Positions 42,867 through 54,765 of a stretch of 64,000 nucleotides of DNA are shown here, in pieces. The first letter of the stretch is position 1, and each line of letters begins with the position of its first letter. Origin of the DNA: Blepharisma japonicum. Its lineage: Eukaryota; Ciliophora; Heterotrichea; Heterotrichida; Blepharismidae. The translations under genes were made by a program, and so were the position numbers. The notes beneath the pieces were generated by a model. That model saw nothing but the letters and a program-made list of their open reading frames with translations. It was not told where the DNA came from and ran no database searches. The stretch is taken from positions 62,001 to 126,000 of the forward strand of contig CATKHK010000047.1 in NCBI GenBank assembly GCA_949751835.1, in the 5' to 3' direction.

Positions 42867-43496
42867 ATTTTTTGTTTATGGTCCTATAAGGAAATTTCAG
42901 TATTTTTATATGCCGGAAATCAGAATATTTACAAGATTATTTTTAAGAGATTTGCTGAAGGAAATCCAAAAGTTTTTGAATTTTTTGAGGAAATTGGTTC
43001 ATATATATTGAAATCTTCTGCTCTTTTGAGATATTTTCTATAAAACTCTTAAAAAAACTTTTTATGTACAAAATAAACTGTATCATTTAAAATGGAAATT
43101 CTAGATAATATTAATAATAAGGCAAGTGAAATTATCAAACGCTAAATGCTTTTAAGGGAAACATATACAATAATTTGTAAATTCTACTAAGAGTTATGAA
43201 AAAATGTGGCATATGCAAGGTAAGAGAAAGCTTATACGTTTAAAAATAAAAAAATTGTAAAGCTATATAATTAAAGTAAACAATTCATCAATTCATGAGA
43301 AATTGATTTATTTTGAATATTCACAATGAAATTTAGGAGATTTATAACAAAATTCAGCTATAAAGGAAACTAATTTTATATATAAAATTCAGAGTTTAAA
43401 CTGCAATATTTTAATCAAACAATAATTAAAATTTTTTTTCTTTGAGTTTACAAGAATAATAATTTGTCCGTATTACCATAAATCCCCTAGAAAAAA
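42867..43496. other. intergenic, no feature seen
   Basis: 630 bp between two minus-strand genes, very A+T-rich with many stops in every frame. No tRNA or repeat was noticed. Confidence 0.55.
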
Positions 43497-45080
43497 TTAA
43501 TTTTCTTTATTTTTACATAAAAACGCTTTTGGGAAAATTTTTCGCAGAAATAATTCCAGCTCAAGTGAGTTCCTTAGAGTCTCAATGCCTTTTCTTATAT
43601 TCAGCGACTGCAAATCAGTAAGTAATTTATATCTCTTAGACTCAGAACTGATATCGACTGTCTCGTTTTCATATTTTGCATTAATCTTTATATGCTGAGT
43701 AGACCCAAGGACCTCTAATGTAAAAACAGAATTACTAATTTTTACTTCAAACGTATATAATTCGCTAAATAACAAAATATCAAGCTCTTCTTTAAGATAT
43801 TCATCATTCATTAATATAGAGTTCATTTCTTTTTGGAAAAATATAAAGCCTGGGTCTCCAACTTCATGCCAATAAAGTCCATTCATTTCAGGGATATAAC
43901 ACAAATATTTTTCAATTACTCTTTTAAGCCAGTCAGATGTTTCAAGAAACAAACTGCTTTTTGAAGTAATAATATAAATTGGCACTTCTAAAGCATCGTC
44001 TATAGAGCTTACCTGAATGTGAGCCTGCTGCTCGTTATTTTCAGTAAGCTCGACTGAGCAAACCCCTCATCCTCTGATTCTACAAATTAAGCTATAAAAA
44101 GTATGACTGTGCCTATAATCATAATTCATTTTTAATTCATTTTTATAGTAAATATAGTAAAGATGAGGCAGTATACTTTTTTTAGCGTATGCACAGACTT
44201 GTTTTTTATTTTGATACGAACTTGATATAGCTAGTCTTATATTAATATTAAAAAAATCCCCATATGGTGTCTGGACAGTAATTTCTATATACTCCAATCA
44301 TTTATCACTACGAAAATTTACTATACTTGCTATAGAAGATATATTGAAAATTCCTTGGAAGACTGATTCGAATTTTTGTATCTGGTAAATACTTTTTAAG
44401 TCAAATGATTCATATTCAATTTGATTGTGGCTTAGCTGAGGGTTGCGCTGAGTTTCTAAATTTAAAATTGAGTTTAAGCCTTCAGTTAATTTTTTGTAGA
44501 CTACTTTTTCTTCAGCTTGAATCCCATTATTTTCATCATAAGTATCAGGAATAGATATCGATAATATTCTCAGTCTGCCTAATAATATCGATAGATCTTT
44601 TGACTTTGAAAAATTATTTTCATAAGTTGCAAGGTCTCTCATCAGCTCTAATTTATCACTTAATGCAGTCTGGATTTCATACATCCCTTCCTTTATCCTT
44701 TTTTCATTGTTATCAACCCTTTGAATTGGGGTTATCTGTGATAGAGATTCTGCACGATTTGTTATTTTTCGTTTTATATGTTTTGAAGAAATGCTTGTAA
44801 GATTTACTTTTTTTTCTTGAGTTCCTTCACGCATAATTTCTGAATTTTCGTTTAATCTGATAGTAGATTGCCCTTGTGATATTGTTGTTTTAGGGAAAAT
44901 TTTATTACTGTAAAGTTTTGTGTAAGTCTGCATTCGGATATTACTCAGTGATTCTGCCATTGATGATTTAGAAAGAACAATGGAGGTTCTCAGAGTCGAT
45001 TCAGATCTTTTTTTCATAGCAACTAGTGATGGTGCAGGAGGGGGTAATTTGGCTTCAAAACTGTTCTCTTTTGTGCTCAT
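43497..45080 (-). CDS. hypothetical protein, 527 aa
   Basis: A continuous 527-residue frame after reading TGAs as Trp at FRSDKWLEYIEI and IRGWGVCSVE. The N-terminal 110 residues are Ser/Thr-rich and probably disordered. The C-terminal 300 residues are folded-looking, with mixed beta strands and helices (EITVQTPYGDFFNINIRLAI, YIITSKSSLFLETSDWLKR). No signal peptide, membrane segment or known motif was found. Standard-code reading would split it into three. Confidence 0.68.
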
Positions 45081-45535
45081 GAATATTCTTAAAATTTATA
45101 ATGGAAGTATAATATCTAAAAGATTGTAGCTTGTTTTAAAACTAAGAAGAAATTTGGAATTGAGGATATTTATCATGAAATCAAATTGAATTTTAGATAA
45201 ATATTTATTTTGAAATATGGAATATTACAAATACTTAAAATTACTATCTTTATAAGAAATTATATAATTACTTCCAAGCTTGAGCTTCTATCTATCATAA
45301 TATATAATTAATTTAATTAAATAAGTATCCTAAGCTGCAAAATGAAATTAAATAAAGTTTTAGATGGGCTAATCCTCCTTTAAAAAATTTAAAAAATTTT
45401 TTAAGATATAATTTAAATATGCGTTTAAATTTATTATACATATAATTGGATATTAACGAATCAGCCAATTTGATTAAGATTATTTTTCAGATTTAAAATA
45501 TTTAAATTGGATTATACTTATATTAGCTATCAAAT
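45081..45535. other. intergenic, no feature seen
   Basis: 455 bp, very A+T-rich (a TTTAAAAAATTTAAAAAATTT tract is near 45380-45400), with no gene recognised. Confidence 0.55.
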
Positions 45536-46297
45536 TTAAATCTCACTATTAATGAATACTCTATATTCCTGAGGCTTTCTTTTTATATTTTTATTTATCA
45601 TAGGCAATTTTTTATCTGTTAGGTTTTCCGCACCATAAGATTTTTTCATTTTGCCTATATCTTTTCGTTCTTCATAATTCACTCCATGCCTTTGAGTTTT
45701 TGGTGTAATTTCAATATAATTCCTAGGAGTTATATCAGAAGATGATGTCTCTCCTGAGTCTTCTTTAAATTTTATTGACATATTTTGCTTATTTTCACTT
45801 TTTCTTGGTGAAAATCTTTTATCTGAAATTTTTAAAAAATTTCCAGTTTCAGAAGCTGATAGTCTTTTATCTAATTTTTTAATAGGCTCTCTAAGCTGAT
45901 AAGAAAAAATTAGCTTTGTAACTCTTTCTTTTTCTTCTTTAATTTCTGAGTCAGTATTATCTAATCAAGTATTTTTTCTTCTCCTCTTCAAATTCGTCCT
46001 TGATATCAATTCAAGAAAATTCTTCCCAACTATATTTTTTACACTGTCCGTAGATATTGAAGTAGGCTTAGGCCATGATTTTTCACGTTGAAGATCTAAG
46101 AGCCCGTCAAATTCTAAGCTAGAAGCTATGCATGTATTTCTTCTATTGAAGGTTCGAAAGCCATCATTAGGGGATTTTGATAAAGGATTTAATAGGCTTG
46201 CTCTTTCTTGAGGTAAAGTGAATTGTTTTTTAGATAAAGTTTTTAAAAGGCTTTTCTTATCTTCAGTTTCAAATGATTTCCTTTTTGTACTGTTCAT
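45536..46297 (-). CDS. hypothetical basic protein, 253 aa
   Basis: The frame continues across one TGA (Trp in KNTWLDNTD). I chose the ATG at 46297 (MNSTKRKSFE) because the 40 codons upstream of it are low-complexity Ile-rich sequence that looks like leader. The protein is Lys/Ser-rich with short phosphorylation-like motifs, and no domain is recognised. Confidence 0.58.
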
Positions 46298-46609
46298 TAA
46301 GATATTTTGTAATGATAATGAGTTTTCGACAATAAAGATGTTGATAGATTTTATAGCGGATCGGAAAATTATTGAGTTAATGCAAGTTTTAGATATATTA
46401 AGGAAGATTTTCTGCAAAAAATAAGTTTAACTGTTCTGAAATGTGGCTATAATTTGGCAAATCATTAAAAGGCTTATATGCTTAATTTTTTACCACCAAA
46501 AAATCCAATTATTTGTGCTTGATATATATAATCCTGCGCTGTTTGTCCTAATTGATTTAATTATTAATAGCTAAATTACACCGAAAATATTTATTAATTT
46601 ATACAAAAT
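46298..46609. other. intergenic, no feature seen
   Basis: 312 bp between two minus-strand genes, A+T-rich, with only the untrusted upstream extension of the previous gene. Confidence 0.5.
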
Positions 46610-47113
46610 TTAAAGTTGGGCTACTTTTCTTTGTTTTATCTGTATATGAAATCATAATGGTTTCTGCTCACAATTTTGTTTAAATATAAGTGGAGATACC
46701 AAAACCCTTCCTGTGTCTTTTTTTTCTAATGGCTTCACTAATTGTTTTAAATCTTGCTTATCTCATGTTGGCTTTAAAAATGGCATCATTTTATATTTGC
46801 CTAATTTTAAACTAAGCGCAGTTTTTACTGAATTTTCAGTATTTGGCTTATTTGTAGTTGGAGTTAATATTTTGTATGCTTCAAATATTGCAGAATCATC
46901 TAATAAATCATTTGAATTTTCTTCAGCTGGCTCTATTACTGAAAGTTGCAAAAAATTTTTGTCGTAGGATTCTCTGGTAGTTTCAGGATAATAATGGCGG
47001 ATTCCTTTTTTGTGGATCCGGATTTTTTGAGCATTAACGTCGATATGAACTCGATCTGTTTTCCTATCATAGGAACGAGGAAGTGATTTTAGATGTAATG
47101 GATTTCGGCTCAT
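46610..47113 (-). CDS. hypothetical protein, 167 aa
   Basis: Read through two TGAs (Trp after MMPFLKPT and after CEQKPL), the frame ends at TAA 46610. It is basic at the start (MSRNPLHLKSLPRSYDRK) with the block KIRIHKKGIRHYYPET. No domain is recognised. The second TGA and the last 13 codons are less certain. Confidence 0.55.
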
Positions 47114-47489
47114 TTGATTTAATAATTATAAAAAAAATGAAATTAAAATATTTTTAAATTTTTTTGCGTTCTGAGACTAAAAATCCAATAAAAGCATAAA
47201 ATAATCTTAAAATTAAAATAAATTTACATATATCAATAAATTCTTTAAAATACAAAAATATGTAACTCAAATAAAATAAAAGAAAATACTCCCTCAATTA
47301 ATTTTGAATTTTGGTTATTTATGCTATTTGGTTAATAATATTTTTGTTCTCCTAAGCGGAAATTTACAATTAACTTCTCTTCAAAAATAAACTAAAATGT
47401 TTTTGATAATTACTTTTAGTCAACAAAATAATAAAAAAATAGTTCAATATTGATTAATTGTAATCTATTTAAACATAATCATAACTCAT
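47114..47489. other. intergenic, no feature seen
   Basis: 376 bp, A+T-rich, with no coding frame or RNA recognised. Confidence 0.55.
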
Positions 47490-48545
47490 TTATAAATCGT
47501 CTTCAGTCGAATAATCTTGACTAGATCCACTTTTTAAAGAAGCTTCAAGCACAGTTCTTCCAACCTGTAAAACCAATTCATCCTCTGCTTCAATTCTATA
47601 TGGTTCCTGCAGCATAACTAAAGTCCCAAATTTGCTTGCTTTATCCTCCAAAATAAATATTCCATTCATATATTTAATAACTGCATGACATCTTGAGACG
47701 GAAATATCTGAAACCCTTAAGTCAGAATCATGACCTCTTCCTAGGGTTATTGAGCATTTATTAGTAAAGGAAACTAAATAAAGCATTCTATGGTTGTTAC
47801 TGTCTCTAGACATAGATTCTAGCATGAAATAAGGGGTCTGAATGTCTCCTGCCGTAAAAATCGCATACACTTTTCTGCCGACTTTTATGCTTGCTGGGTA
47901 AGGATTTTTACAAAGTTCACAATCCATTGATTTTCAACAAAAAATCACTGAATTTGATCCAGTTTTCGTAGAAAACTTAGAAGAAACCCATTTTTGGAGA
48001 CACTGGATGTGAATGTATTTCATAGTCCCTTTACACACGCAAGGACTGATAAGAGGGTTTTCCGTATCAATAAACCCACAAAGGCATATCCTGCATACAC
48101 TATCCTCAGGTAAAGCGCTTTCTGGGGCATCTTGTACAAACATCAAAGGCTCCAGATTTGAAGTATGTAATGCGCTTATTTTGAATTTTACCCTGCCTAA
48201 TTTCATAATTGTCCCTTCAGTAAGAGTATAATTTTTTGACTCCTCTGGCTTAGAATTTCTTAAAGAGAGCCACAATGGCTCATCAAATTGTGATAGAAAG
48301 CATTGGCTATCGTCTATCGAAATATTTGCTAAGTTGACGCAGCCCTCTATATGATTGATATCTATATCTTCACCTACAAAATTCACATCATTCCCAACTC
48401 GGAATATTTTTCCTGAATGGTCTATTTTTGTGATTTTCTTGTGAACATTTTTGGACTCATAATCAAAAAGTCCGTGAGAGTCCCTTGCCCATGTCAATGA
48501 CTTTAAGCAGACACTGAGTAAAAGTTACTATTGATCCTTTTTCAT
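47490..48545 (-). CDS. RING-CH (MARCH-type) and FHA domain protein
   Basis: Two exons encode about 346 residues. The first exon is six codons (MKKDQY, completed across a 15-nt intron at 48514-48528). Residues about 146-207 form a RING-CH finger: CRICLCG, then CVCKG, then HIQCLQKW, then CELC. The TGA at 47934-47936 (Trp) lies inside it, just before the last CxxC. Residues about 245-310 are an FHA domain (LGRGHDSDLRVSDISVSR, then CHAVIKY, then DKASKFGT). The N-terminal 120 residues may hold a second, degenerate FHA-like fold. RING-CH proteins are usually membrane E3 ligases, but no membrane segment is seen here, so this is a soluble E3 that reads phosphothreonine by inference. Confidence 0.86.
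48514..48528 (-). other. 15-nt intron
   Basis: On the minus strand GTAACTTTTACTCAG. Splicing supplies the only ATG in frame with the protein; without it a TAA lies just upstream of the coding frame. Confidence 0.84.
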
Positions 48546-48626
48546 TTTTATGTAAGTATATTTTTTACATGAAAATTTATTAAATATAAAATTTCTATTG
48601 TAGTTTTAATTACAAGGCTTTCTTCA

Positions 48627-50297
48627 CTAGAAATTCTTAGATAACTTAAGAGCAGAAGGATTATTAAATTCAGAAGCAATTTCTGTAAAACTCTTAGCCT
48701 TTTTGATGGTTCTTTTGGAGTCTTGATTAAGTCTTGATACAGGAGTTAGCATATCACACTAAATAAATTTTACATTTTTATCTTTAGCATTTTCCTTCCC
48801 CTCTTCATTGAGGTTTCTATTTGCGCTTTGGAAAACTAAAATATTTTTTTCTTCACCATTTGTAATTTTTTGGATCCTTTTTTCTATATACACATTCTGC
48901 ACTCTTGGAGAAATTGACCCTTCTGTATTTCTCTTGACAGGAGTTCTTCTTTTATTTTTTTCAGTTTTACGAGGTCTTGGAGAATTTGAGTTGCTTTTAA
49001 AGACAGTTGGGCTTAGCCTTGATCTTGATAGTGACGGGAGCCCAAACTTTATATAGCTTGCATTGTTTGGTTTACTTTCATTTGCCGATTTTGGAGATGT
49101 CTGGGCTGCCAGCTGATTTAATAAAGTTTCCAGTTTTTTTTCTTTTGCTTGCAAAATTTTTTCTTTGATATTCAGCATTTCTTCATGGGCTTTATTTTTA
49201 ATTTCTCTCAATTTGTTCATTTTTTCAATTGAATCTTGGATTTCTAAGTCTTCACTGTCAAGCTCAGTTAGTTTTTGAATTTCTGAGGTATTAAGCTCGT
49301 CTATTTCTTTTGGGCCTGATTCTTTTACACTGTCAATTTTGATAGCTGGGATCACTTTTTTCTTGGGTTTTAGAGCAACGCTGCTAGGGGTGTTTTGGGA
49401 GCCAGAGCGGGTATAAGAAGAGCTTTGTGGGTTATGGGGTGTCAAAAATTCTCTATATACAGGCTCTTTTCCCATTGAGTTAGCCCTATTAAGCTCTGGT
49501 TTGGATTCTTCTTCTGCTTGATTAGCTTCTATTAATTCTTCAAGAGAGTTTGTCAATGATGTAATAACTTTAGAGTTCTTTTTCGCATAATCATTATAAG
49601 TCTCCTGAAACTTTAAAACCTGGTTTTGTGCTGCATTTCTTGGACTTTCATCTTGATGTCTTAAAGGCGGATCTACTTCCAAGCTGATTGACCTAAAGTC
49701 AAACTCTTTAAATTCTTCTTTGTCTTGAGCAAGCTCTTCTCACTCAGTTTGAGCCCTATAAAATCCAGGGTCAAGTATCGCAGATTCTTCCAACATATCC
49801 AATGGGTTTCGAAAAGAATCTTCAATATCTGATGGAGCCTCATACCTCCAGTTTTTAGACCACGAAGTCGTGGTTTGAGGACTTTTTGGTTCTTCTGCAT
49901 TTGCATTGTTTACTACAGGCGCCGGCATTTTATTTTGCTGGCTAGGCGTTCGGTTTCATGTGCAGTTGTTTGGGTTGATTAACAAGTTGCTCGTTGATTT
50001 GCGGACTGGACCTTTTTTTTCTGTCGAAACCTTGAGTTCTTGCTCAGGATCTTTGCTTATCGCCTTTTTTTTTGTGGGAAAAGTGAAGCAGATGGACGAG
50101 TTCAGATCTTCAATATCAGCAAATTCATTTATGAGGGCATTTTTTTGGTTTACAAGCTCTTCTTTTGTACTCAATAAATACTCTTCAAAGCTTGAATCAG
50201 GGTCTTTAAAAGTTGTCTTTTTCAGGTGATCGTCGATTTTGTCAAGCTGAGTTTGTATTTCTTTTAGAACGTTCTCCAGCTTGTCACGAATGCTCAT
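48627..50297 (-). CDS. coiled-coil/disordered protein, 551 aa
   Basis: Rejoined across two TGAs (Trp in NNCTWNRTP and AQTEWEELA) and a 15-nt intron at 48759-48773. An N-terminal coiled coil (SIRDKLENVLKEIQTQLDKI) is followed by a long polar Ser/Pro-rich middle, then a second coiled coil around NKAHEEMLNIKEKILQ, then a basic tail. The last exon adds 43 codons ending SKNF. No domain is recognised; a scaffold or cytoskeletal role is possible. Confidence 0.72.
48759..48773 (-). other. 15-nt intron
   Basis: On the minus strand GTAAAATTTATTTAG, ending with the frame's TAG. Removal adds 43 in-frame codons to the next TAG. Confidence 0.82.
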
Positions 50298-50311
50298 TTT
50301 TTATAATAATT

Positions 50312-52654
50312 TTAAGATTTAGGATTAAATTGGGATTCTTCGTCAAAAGTGTCAGCTACTATAGCAGGAAGCTCTTCTTCCATACCTTCAGGAGCTTTGC
50401 TGAGATCGCTGAAGTACCCGGCCTTGTCAAAAATTTCTAAGCCTTTAAATTCAGTCCATTTTTTGAGGATAACATCTGAAAACCGCACATAAAGTAGACC
50501 GATTATGATAACTATAAGGACGAAGATTATCATAATTCCAGTCGTTCCTATCGCATTTGTGTCGCATTCAAATTTTAATGGCTCTAAATCTTCACTGACC
50601 CCGTTTACACAGGTATCTCCAGCTACTCTTCTGTACCCTTTTGAAATCTCATAATACAAATCTCCATCCTGGCATTTTTCTTCATCAATAAACCCTTGAA
50701 TTTTCCTACATGGCCCTTCATTTTCGCTGAAATATCCTAAATCGCACTCGTAATCAGCTTTAGTGCACTCACAGTTATATTTAAACGTGCCTCTTTCGAA
50801 CTGCTCTCCATTAAAGCACTCACTTTCTCTTTTTCTCCTTACATATTCTACCTTTCTGCCTAGCAAGCATTCATTTCCAGCCCTCCCATCATTAGGACTC
50901 CACAGTTCATAGTCACTATTGCTTTCCCCGGGCTTTTCAGCACCTTTGCATTGTGGCTCATGAAGTGAGGAAAAATCAATGGCGATGCTAGCGCCTTTTT
51001 CGCCTATTTGGCCGTATATTACGAAATTTTGAGATGTCGCTTTAGGTTCAATGATAATATTGTCGACTTCTATAGGAGTATCAGTGAATTTGACAGAGTC
51101 CCAGGTAAGGCCTTCATTCCAAGAGAAAAAGACTTTATCTGTTGCTTTTTGGTCGTCAGCCATTACTATAATAGCACCATGGTCGCCTATTTCATAAATA
51201 TATGACCCTTTTTTGATTTCAGTCCAGGTTAAACCACCATCTCTGGATAAATAGGTATTGAGCTCGTCAGGCTTATTGGATAAATATTTTCCGACGTTTC
51301 CGACACCTATGATAATTCCGACAGCATTTTCTGAGGAATAAGCAGGACCAAATTTTTGAGAAGTAATGGAATGCAGATGAAGGGAACAGTCTTCGTCTTT
51401 GCAGAGAACGCGCTTACCATTAGAGTCCTTTTCTGGAGGAGTTAGAGGTTTCCAAAGTCCTCCTTTATCGAATGTAATAGCAGTTTTCTTGTAGCTTTGG
51501 TCTATATCTGTGTTAATTTTTTTCTTTTTTGCATTAGAAGCGTCAAATTCTTCATTTGTTTTTTCACGGTCATAGATATTGGCTATATAGATCCCTTCCA
51601 GCCCATAAATTTTGTCAAAATCACAGTATCCTTTTGCATCTCTGACGTTATGGAGTAGAGAAACTGCAAATTTTCTGCCTGTTGGGTCAGATTCATAGAT
51701 ATTTCCATATCTAGAGCCTGGACCATAATGATTTACATTGAGAAAAATCGACCCTTCACTTGTGTCTAATAAAGTATAGCTATGCTCAGGAATTCTTTTA
51801 ATAGGTAAATCTGCTTTATAGAATTTCTCTATATTTTTTTCATTAGAAACCTGCAACTGGACATCTTGGGATCCTTCTTCAATAGATTGAGCTACTAATA
51901 TGTACCTATCAGCAAGTAAAAACTTATTCCCATGTGGGACTAAAATTGAAGAGGTTAGGAAAAAATCATCACTTTTAACCATATCAACATTATAGCTCCA
52001 TCCTGCCAGCTTTTGATCGCCTTCCTCTAAACTTCTTGTGACATAAATTCTTTCCTTTGGGATATTTTTTCTGATATATTTTGCTAAATTTTCATAAGCC
52101 CATGAAAATTGAACAACATAATCTACAACCTTTGTCCAAGTTTCTCCTAAATCTTTCGTCAAATAAATAGCTCTGTATTTTTTGCATGGCTCATCTAAGA
52201 AATCAGAACATTTAGTCCATGATGCTGCTAGACCCCAGTCTCTTTCTGTAGGATGAAAGTGATATTCTTCCATTGGTCTTCCATAGTTTAAAGCTTTTAT
52301 TGTTTTGCCGCAGTCTTCTGAAAACCAGTTGAGTCCTGCGCTTCCTAACATTACCACGACTTGTTTGTCAGCTGGATTTATGATTATTTGTGTTACTTTA
52401 CCGATTGTTGATCCTGCTTTTTTGCCTTCTTTTTCTAGAATTGGGGAAAGCGGCTTCCATGAAAAGCCTTTGTTTTCTGAACGATAAACAGAATTTTCAG
52501 TGGTGAGAAGAAGCATGACTTCGTCTTGAACTCCGCAGAATTTTATTTCGGTGACTGGAGAGTTTAAATCGATATACTGGTATTCTACTCTGTCAGGATT
52601 TGGCTCGCCATGGGTAAACGATACTAAGCAAAATGCCAGAATAAGTAATACCAT
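50312..52654 (-). CDS. VPS10/sortilin-family sorting receptor
   Basis: A 780-residue type I membrane protein. I chose the ATG at 52654 because it starts a signal peptide (MVLLILAFCLVSFTHG); an upstream in-frame ATG adds only 35 leader-like residues. The lumenal part is a ten-bladed VPS10 propeller with Asp-box-like repeats (SENKGFSWKPLSP, SEDCGKTIKAL, SRDGGLTWTEI, SWNEGLTWDS). The 10CC Cys-rich module follows (CLLGRKVEYVRRKRESEC, CNCECTK-like, KCQDGDLYYEISKGYRRV). The membrane helix is at about 703-725 and the acidic tail is 55 residues. It carries hydrolases from Golgi to endosome/lysosome. All of about 14 Trp are TGG. A second sorting receptor (VSR) lies at 14712. Confidence 0.93.
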   Translation of the reverse strand: MVLLILAFCLVSFTHGEPNPDRVEYQYIDLNSPVTEIKFCGVQDEVMLLLTTENSVYRSENKGFSWKPLSPILEKEGKKAGSTIGKVTQIIINPADKQVVVMLGSAGLNWFSEDCGKTIKALNYGRPMEEYHFHPTERDWGLAASWTKCSDFLDEPCKKYRAIYLTKDLGETWTKVVDYVVQFSWAYENLAKYIRKNIPKERIYVTRSLEEGDQKLAGWSYNVDMVKSDDFFLTSSILVPHGNKFLLADRYILVAQSIEEGSQDVQLQVSNEKNIEKFYKADLPIKRIPEHSYTLLDTSEGSIFLNVNHYGPGSRYGNIYESDPTGRKFAVSLLHNVRDAKGYCDFDKIYGLEGIYIANIYDREKTNEEFDASNAKKKKINTDIDQSYKKTAITFDKGGLWKPLTPPEKDSNGKRVLCKDEDCSLHLHSITSQKFGPAYSSENAVGIIIGVGNVGKYLSNKPDELNTYLSRDGGLTWTEIKKGSYIYEIGDHGAIIVMADDQKATDKVFFSWNEGLTWDSVKFTDTPIEVDNIIIEPKATSQNFVIYGQIGEKGASIAIDFSSLHEPQCKGAEKPGESNSDYELWSPNDGRAGNECLLGRKVEYVRRKRESECFNGEQFERGTFKYNCECTKADYECDLGYFSENEGPCRKIQGFIDEEKCQDGDLYYEISKGYRRVAGDTCVNGVSEDLEPLKFECDTNAIGTTGIMIIFVLIVIIIGLLYVRFSDVILKKWTEFKGLEIFDKAGYFSDLSKAPEGMEEELPAIVADTFDEESQFNPKS

Positions 52655-52937
52655 TTTTATTATGTTATACGTTGAAACTATATTATAAGAAAAATCATGT
52701 ATTTTTGCATTAAATAAAGTTCTTAATATTTCTAAATAATTAACAAAAATTAAATGCATATTTCAATAAACAAAGCTTGATAAATCACTGCTTGCTAATT
52801 TAAAGTTGCAATAGATTTAAAAGTATTAAGAATTATTACATAAACAAGAATTAGCGATTCAATTTCAACTTTCAGTTTCAATCTCTGCAATTTATTTAAA
52901 TTTCCTTTAAAATACCATTTATAAGCGCAAAGGAATA

Positions 52938-53690
52938 ATGAATACAAATCTGATGATACATGAAAAGCGTAATTGTGGATCCCCTCAGCATTCTTTTCCT
53001 CAAAATCCATCATATCTTAAACACGCATTTTCTCAATTATCATTGGCTAAGTCTCACAAAGCTCATAAGGACAATTTAATTAGAAGGTATAATTCCATCA
53101 TTGGAAAATTATCATCCAAATCCAAGTCTTACCTGCTCAAATCCAACCAGCCTAGTAATTTAGGTAAAGAATACAGGTCAAAAACGCTAACCCAAAGAAT
53201 TAAATCAAAATTTGAAGACCCAACAGGGTCAACTAAAGACCCCTGCTGAGAAATCAGTTCTATCGAAAATGAAATGTCTCATGATTTTATTTTAGAGAAC
53301 GAGCTAGAAATCGAGCTGACCGAAAAAAAGACTTTAAAGCATATAAGTAGCTTATGGTCTCCTATTGACTCTAAAAGCAAATTCCAAGAGTTTAACAAAA
53401 AAAGAGCAAGAATTGTTTCAGGGATCCAGGAGGCTATGAATGACGAAAAATATTCAAGGGGAAAAAAATTCAGTCTTCAGTATGACACTTTGCAGTCTAT
53501 TAAATCGCCAATGAGACAAAATAGAGAAAGTGATAGATGAAATGTGGATCTTTATAAGTCTACCAATTTTAAAGCATCCCCTGTAAGAATAAAGAAGCTT
53601 TTAAGCTATAAGAGTATAAAGGAGCCTGCTTTTAAAAGTACTGGATTTTCTTCTGACTATTGTACAAGTCCTAGAGCAACTCAAAAATAA
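52938..53690 (+). CDS. hypothetical basic protein, 250 aa
   Basis: Rejoined across two TGAs (Trp in KDPCWEISS and ESDRWNVDL), the frame ends at TAA 53690. It is Lys/Ser-rich and polar, with an acidic patch in the middle (ENELEIELTEKK). No membrane segment or domain is seen. Confidence 0.62.
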
Positions 53691-53769
53691 AACTGTTTTT
53701 ATTGCGTTAATATGGAATTTTTTAAATGAATAATCTCAAAAATGGAAAAAATAGATAAGGTATTGCATT

Positions 53770-53990
53770 TCTTAGAGTATTGATTATTTATAAGTTTATA
53801 AATCATGAAGCAGCTTGAAATAAAAGCAAGGATTATCAAGAAAAAAAAACTCATTCCATGAAAATTGTTTTTATTGATCACCATCTCGAGCCTGTCCTTT
53901 CATAGCCAACTTGATAGAGCACTCTTCCTACAATATATTGAGCTGCAAAAGCTATTGTATAGCAGATAAGCTCATCTATCCAATTGGGAT
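53770..53990 (-). pseudogene. relic of a MAPEG-family gene
   Basis: Translated on the minus strand, the stretch AAQYIVGRVLYQVGYERTG matches AAAYIVGRAIYAIGYTRIG of the intact gene at 54766-55272. A second piece, in another frame, LAFISSCFMIY, matches VIAFISSIFMVY at that gene's C-terminus. The N-terminal two-thirds is absent and the frame is shifted between the two pieces. It is a truncated, inactive duplicate about 0.8 kb downstream of the intact gene. Confidence 0.82.
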
Positions 53991-54765
53991 AAACATTATG
54001 ATTATAAAATTATATAATTAATTCTCTTGCTCTTTCCATAAGTAAGTTATAGTTAAAAAAGCAAAATATTTTTTACTTATTTTAAATTAACGCTAGAATA
54101 GAAATATTAAATCTTTCTTAACTCACCAAAGCATAGTTTTTTGACACAATACTCAATAATTACTAAAATCCTATAAATAATCCTATCAATAATTGTTCGG
54201 AAGTTCCGTTTTTTAATGCTTATTTGCCAATATTTATATTAATAAAATAATATCGTTTTCACTTATTATCTTTGCTCTAATTTTGTGTTGCTCTTCATTT
54301 ATTAACAATCTTTCAGTATCATTGCAATAAGTAAACGAGCTGTTTAATGCAAAGATTAGACCCTAAATTAATTTAAAATATTTGATTTATTGAAGACTCT
54401 AGAGCTATAGCAAATCACAAAAGCAGAATTTTTAATCTTCCTTTCTCTGGTTACTTGCACCCCACTGATATAATTTTTTTATCTTTAATCATGATTTTTT
54501 ATGTAGCTTGGGTATAAATTGTGCAGCTGCCAATTAATAGCTGCCTCAATGTTGTTTAAACATAAAATGATTAATTTTCTCTGTTTTGCTTATATTGTAT
54601 TCAATAAATTAAAGATGAAACGTTGATTTTTATTCTGCCAAATTTAGAGTTTCTTTTTATATGCCAATCTCAAAGATGAATATTTATTTGCATTAATTTT
54701 GCTTCTTTAATATTCGCAATAAGCATTCAAAAAACTGGGATAATTATATTTAAAAATAAGAGGAC
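53991..54765. other. intergenic, no feature seen
   Basis: 775 bp between the MAPEG relic and the intact gene, A+T-rich, with no frame or RNA recognised. Confidence 0.55.

Noticed and set aside
45380-45400. TTTAAAAAATTT tract as an origin-like element
   Set aside because: Such tracts are expected by chance at this base composition.
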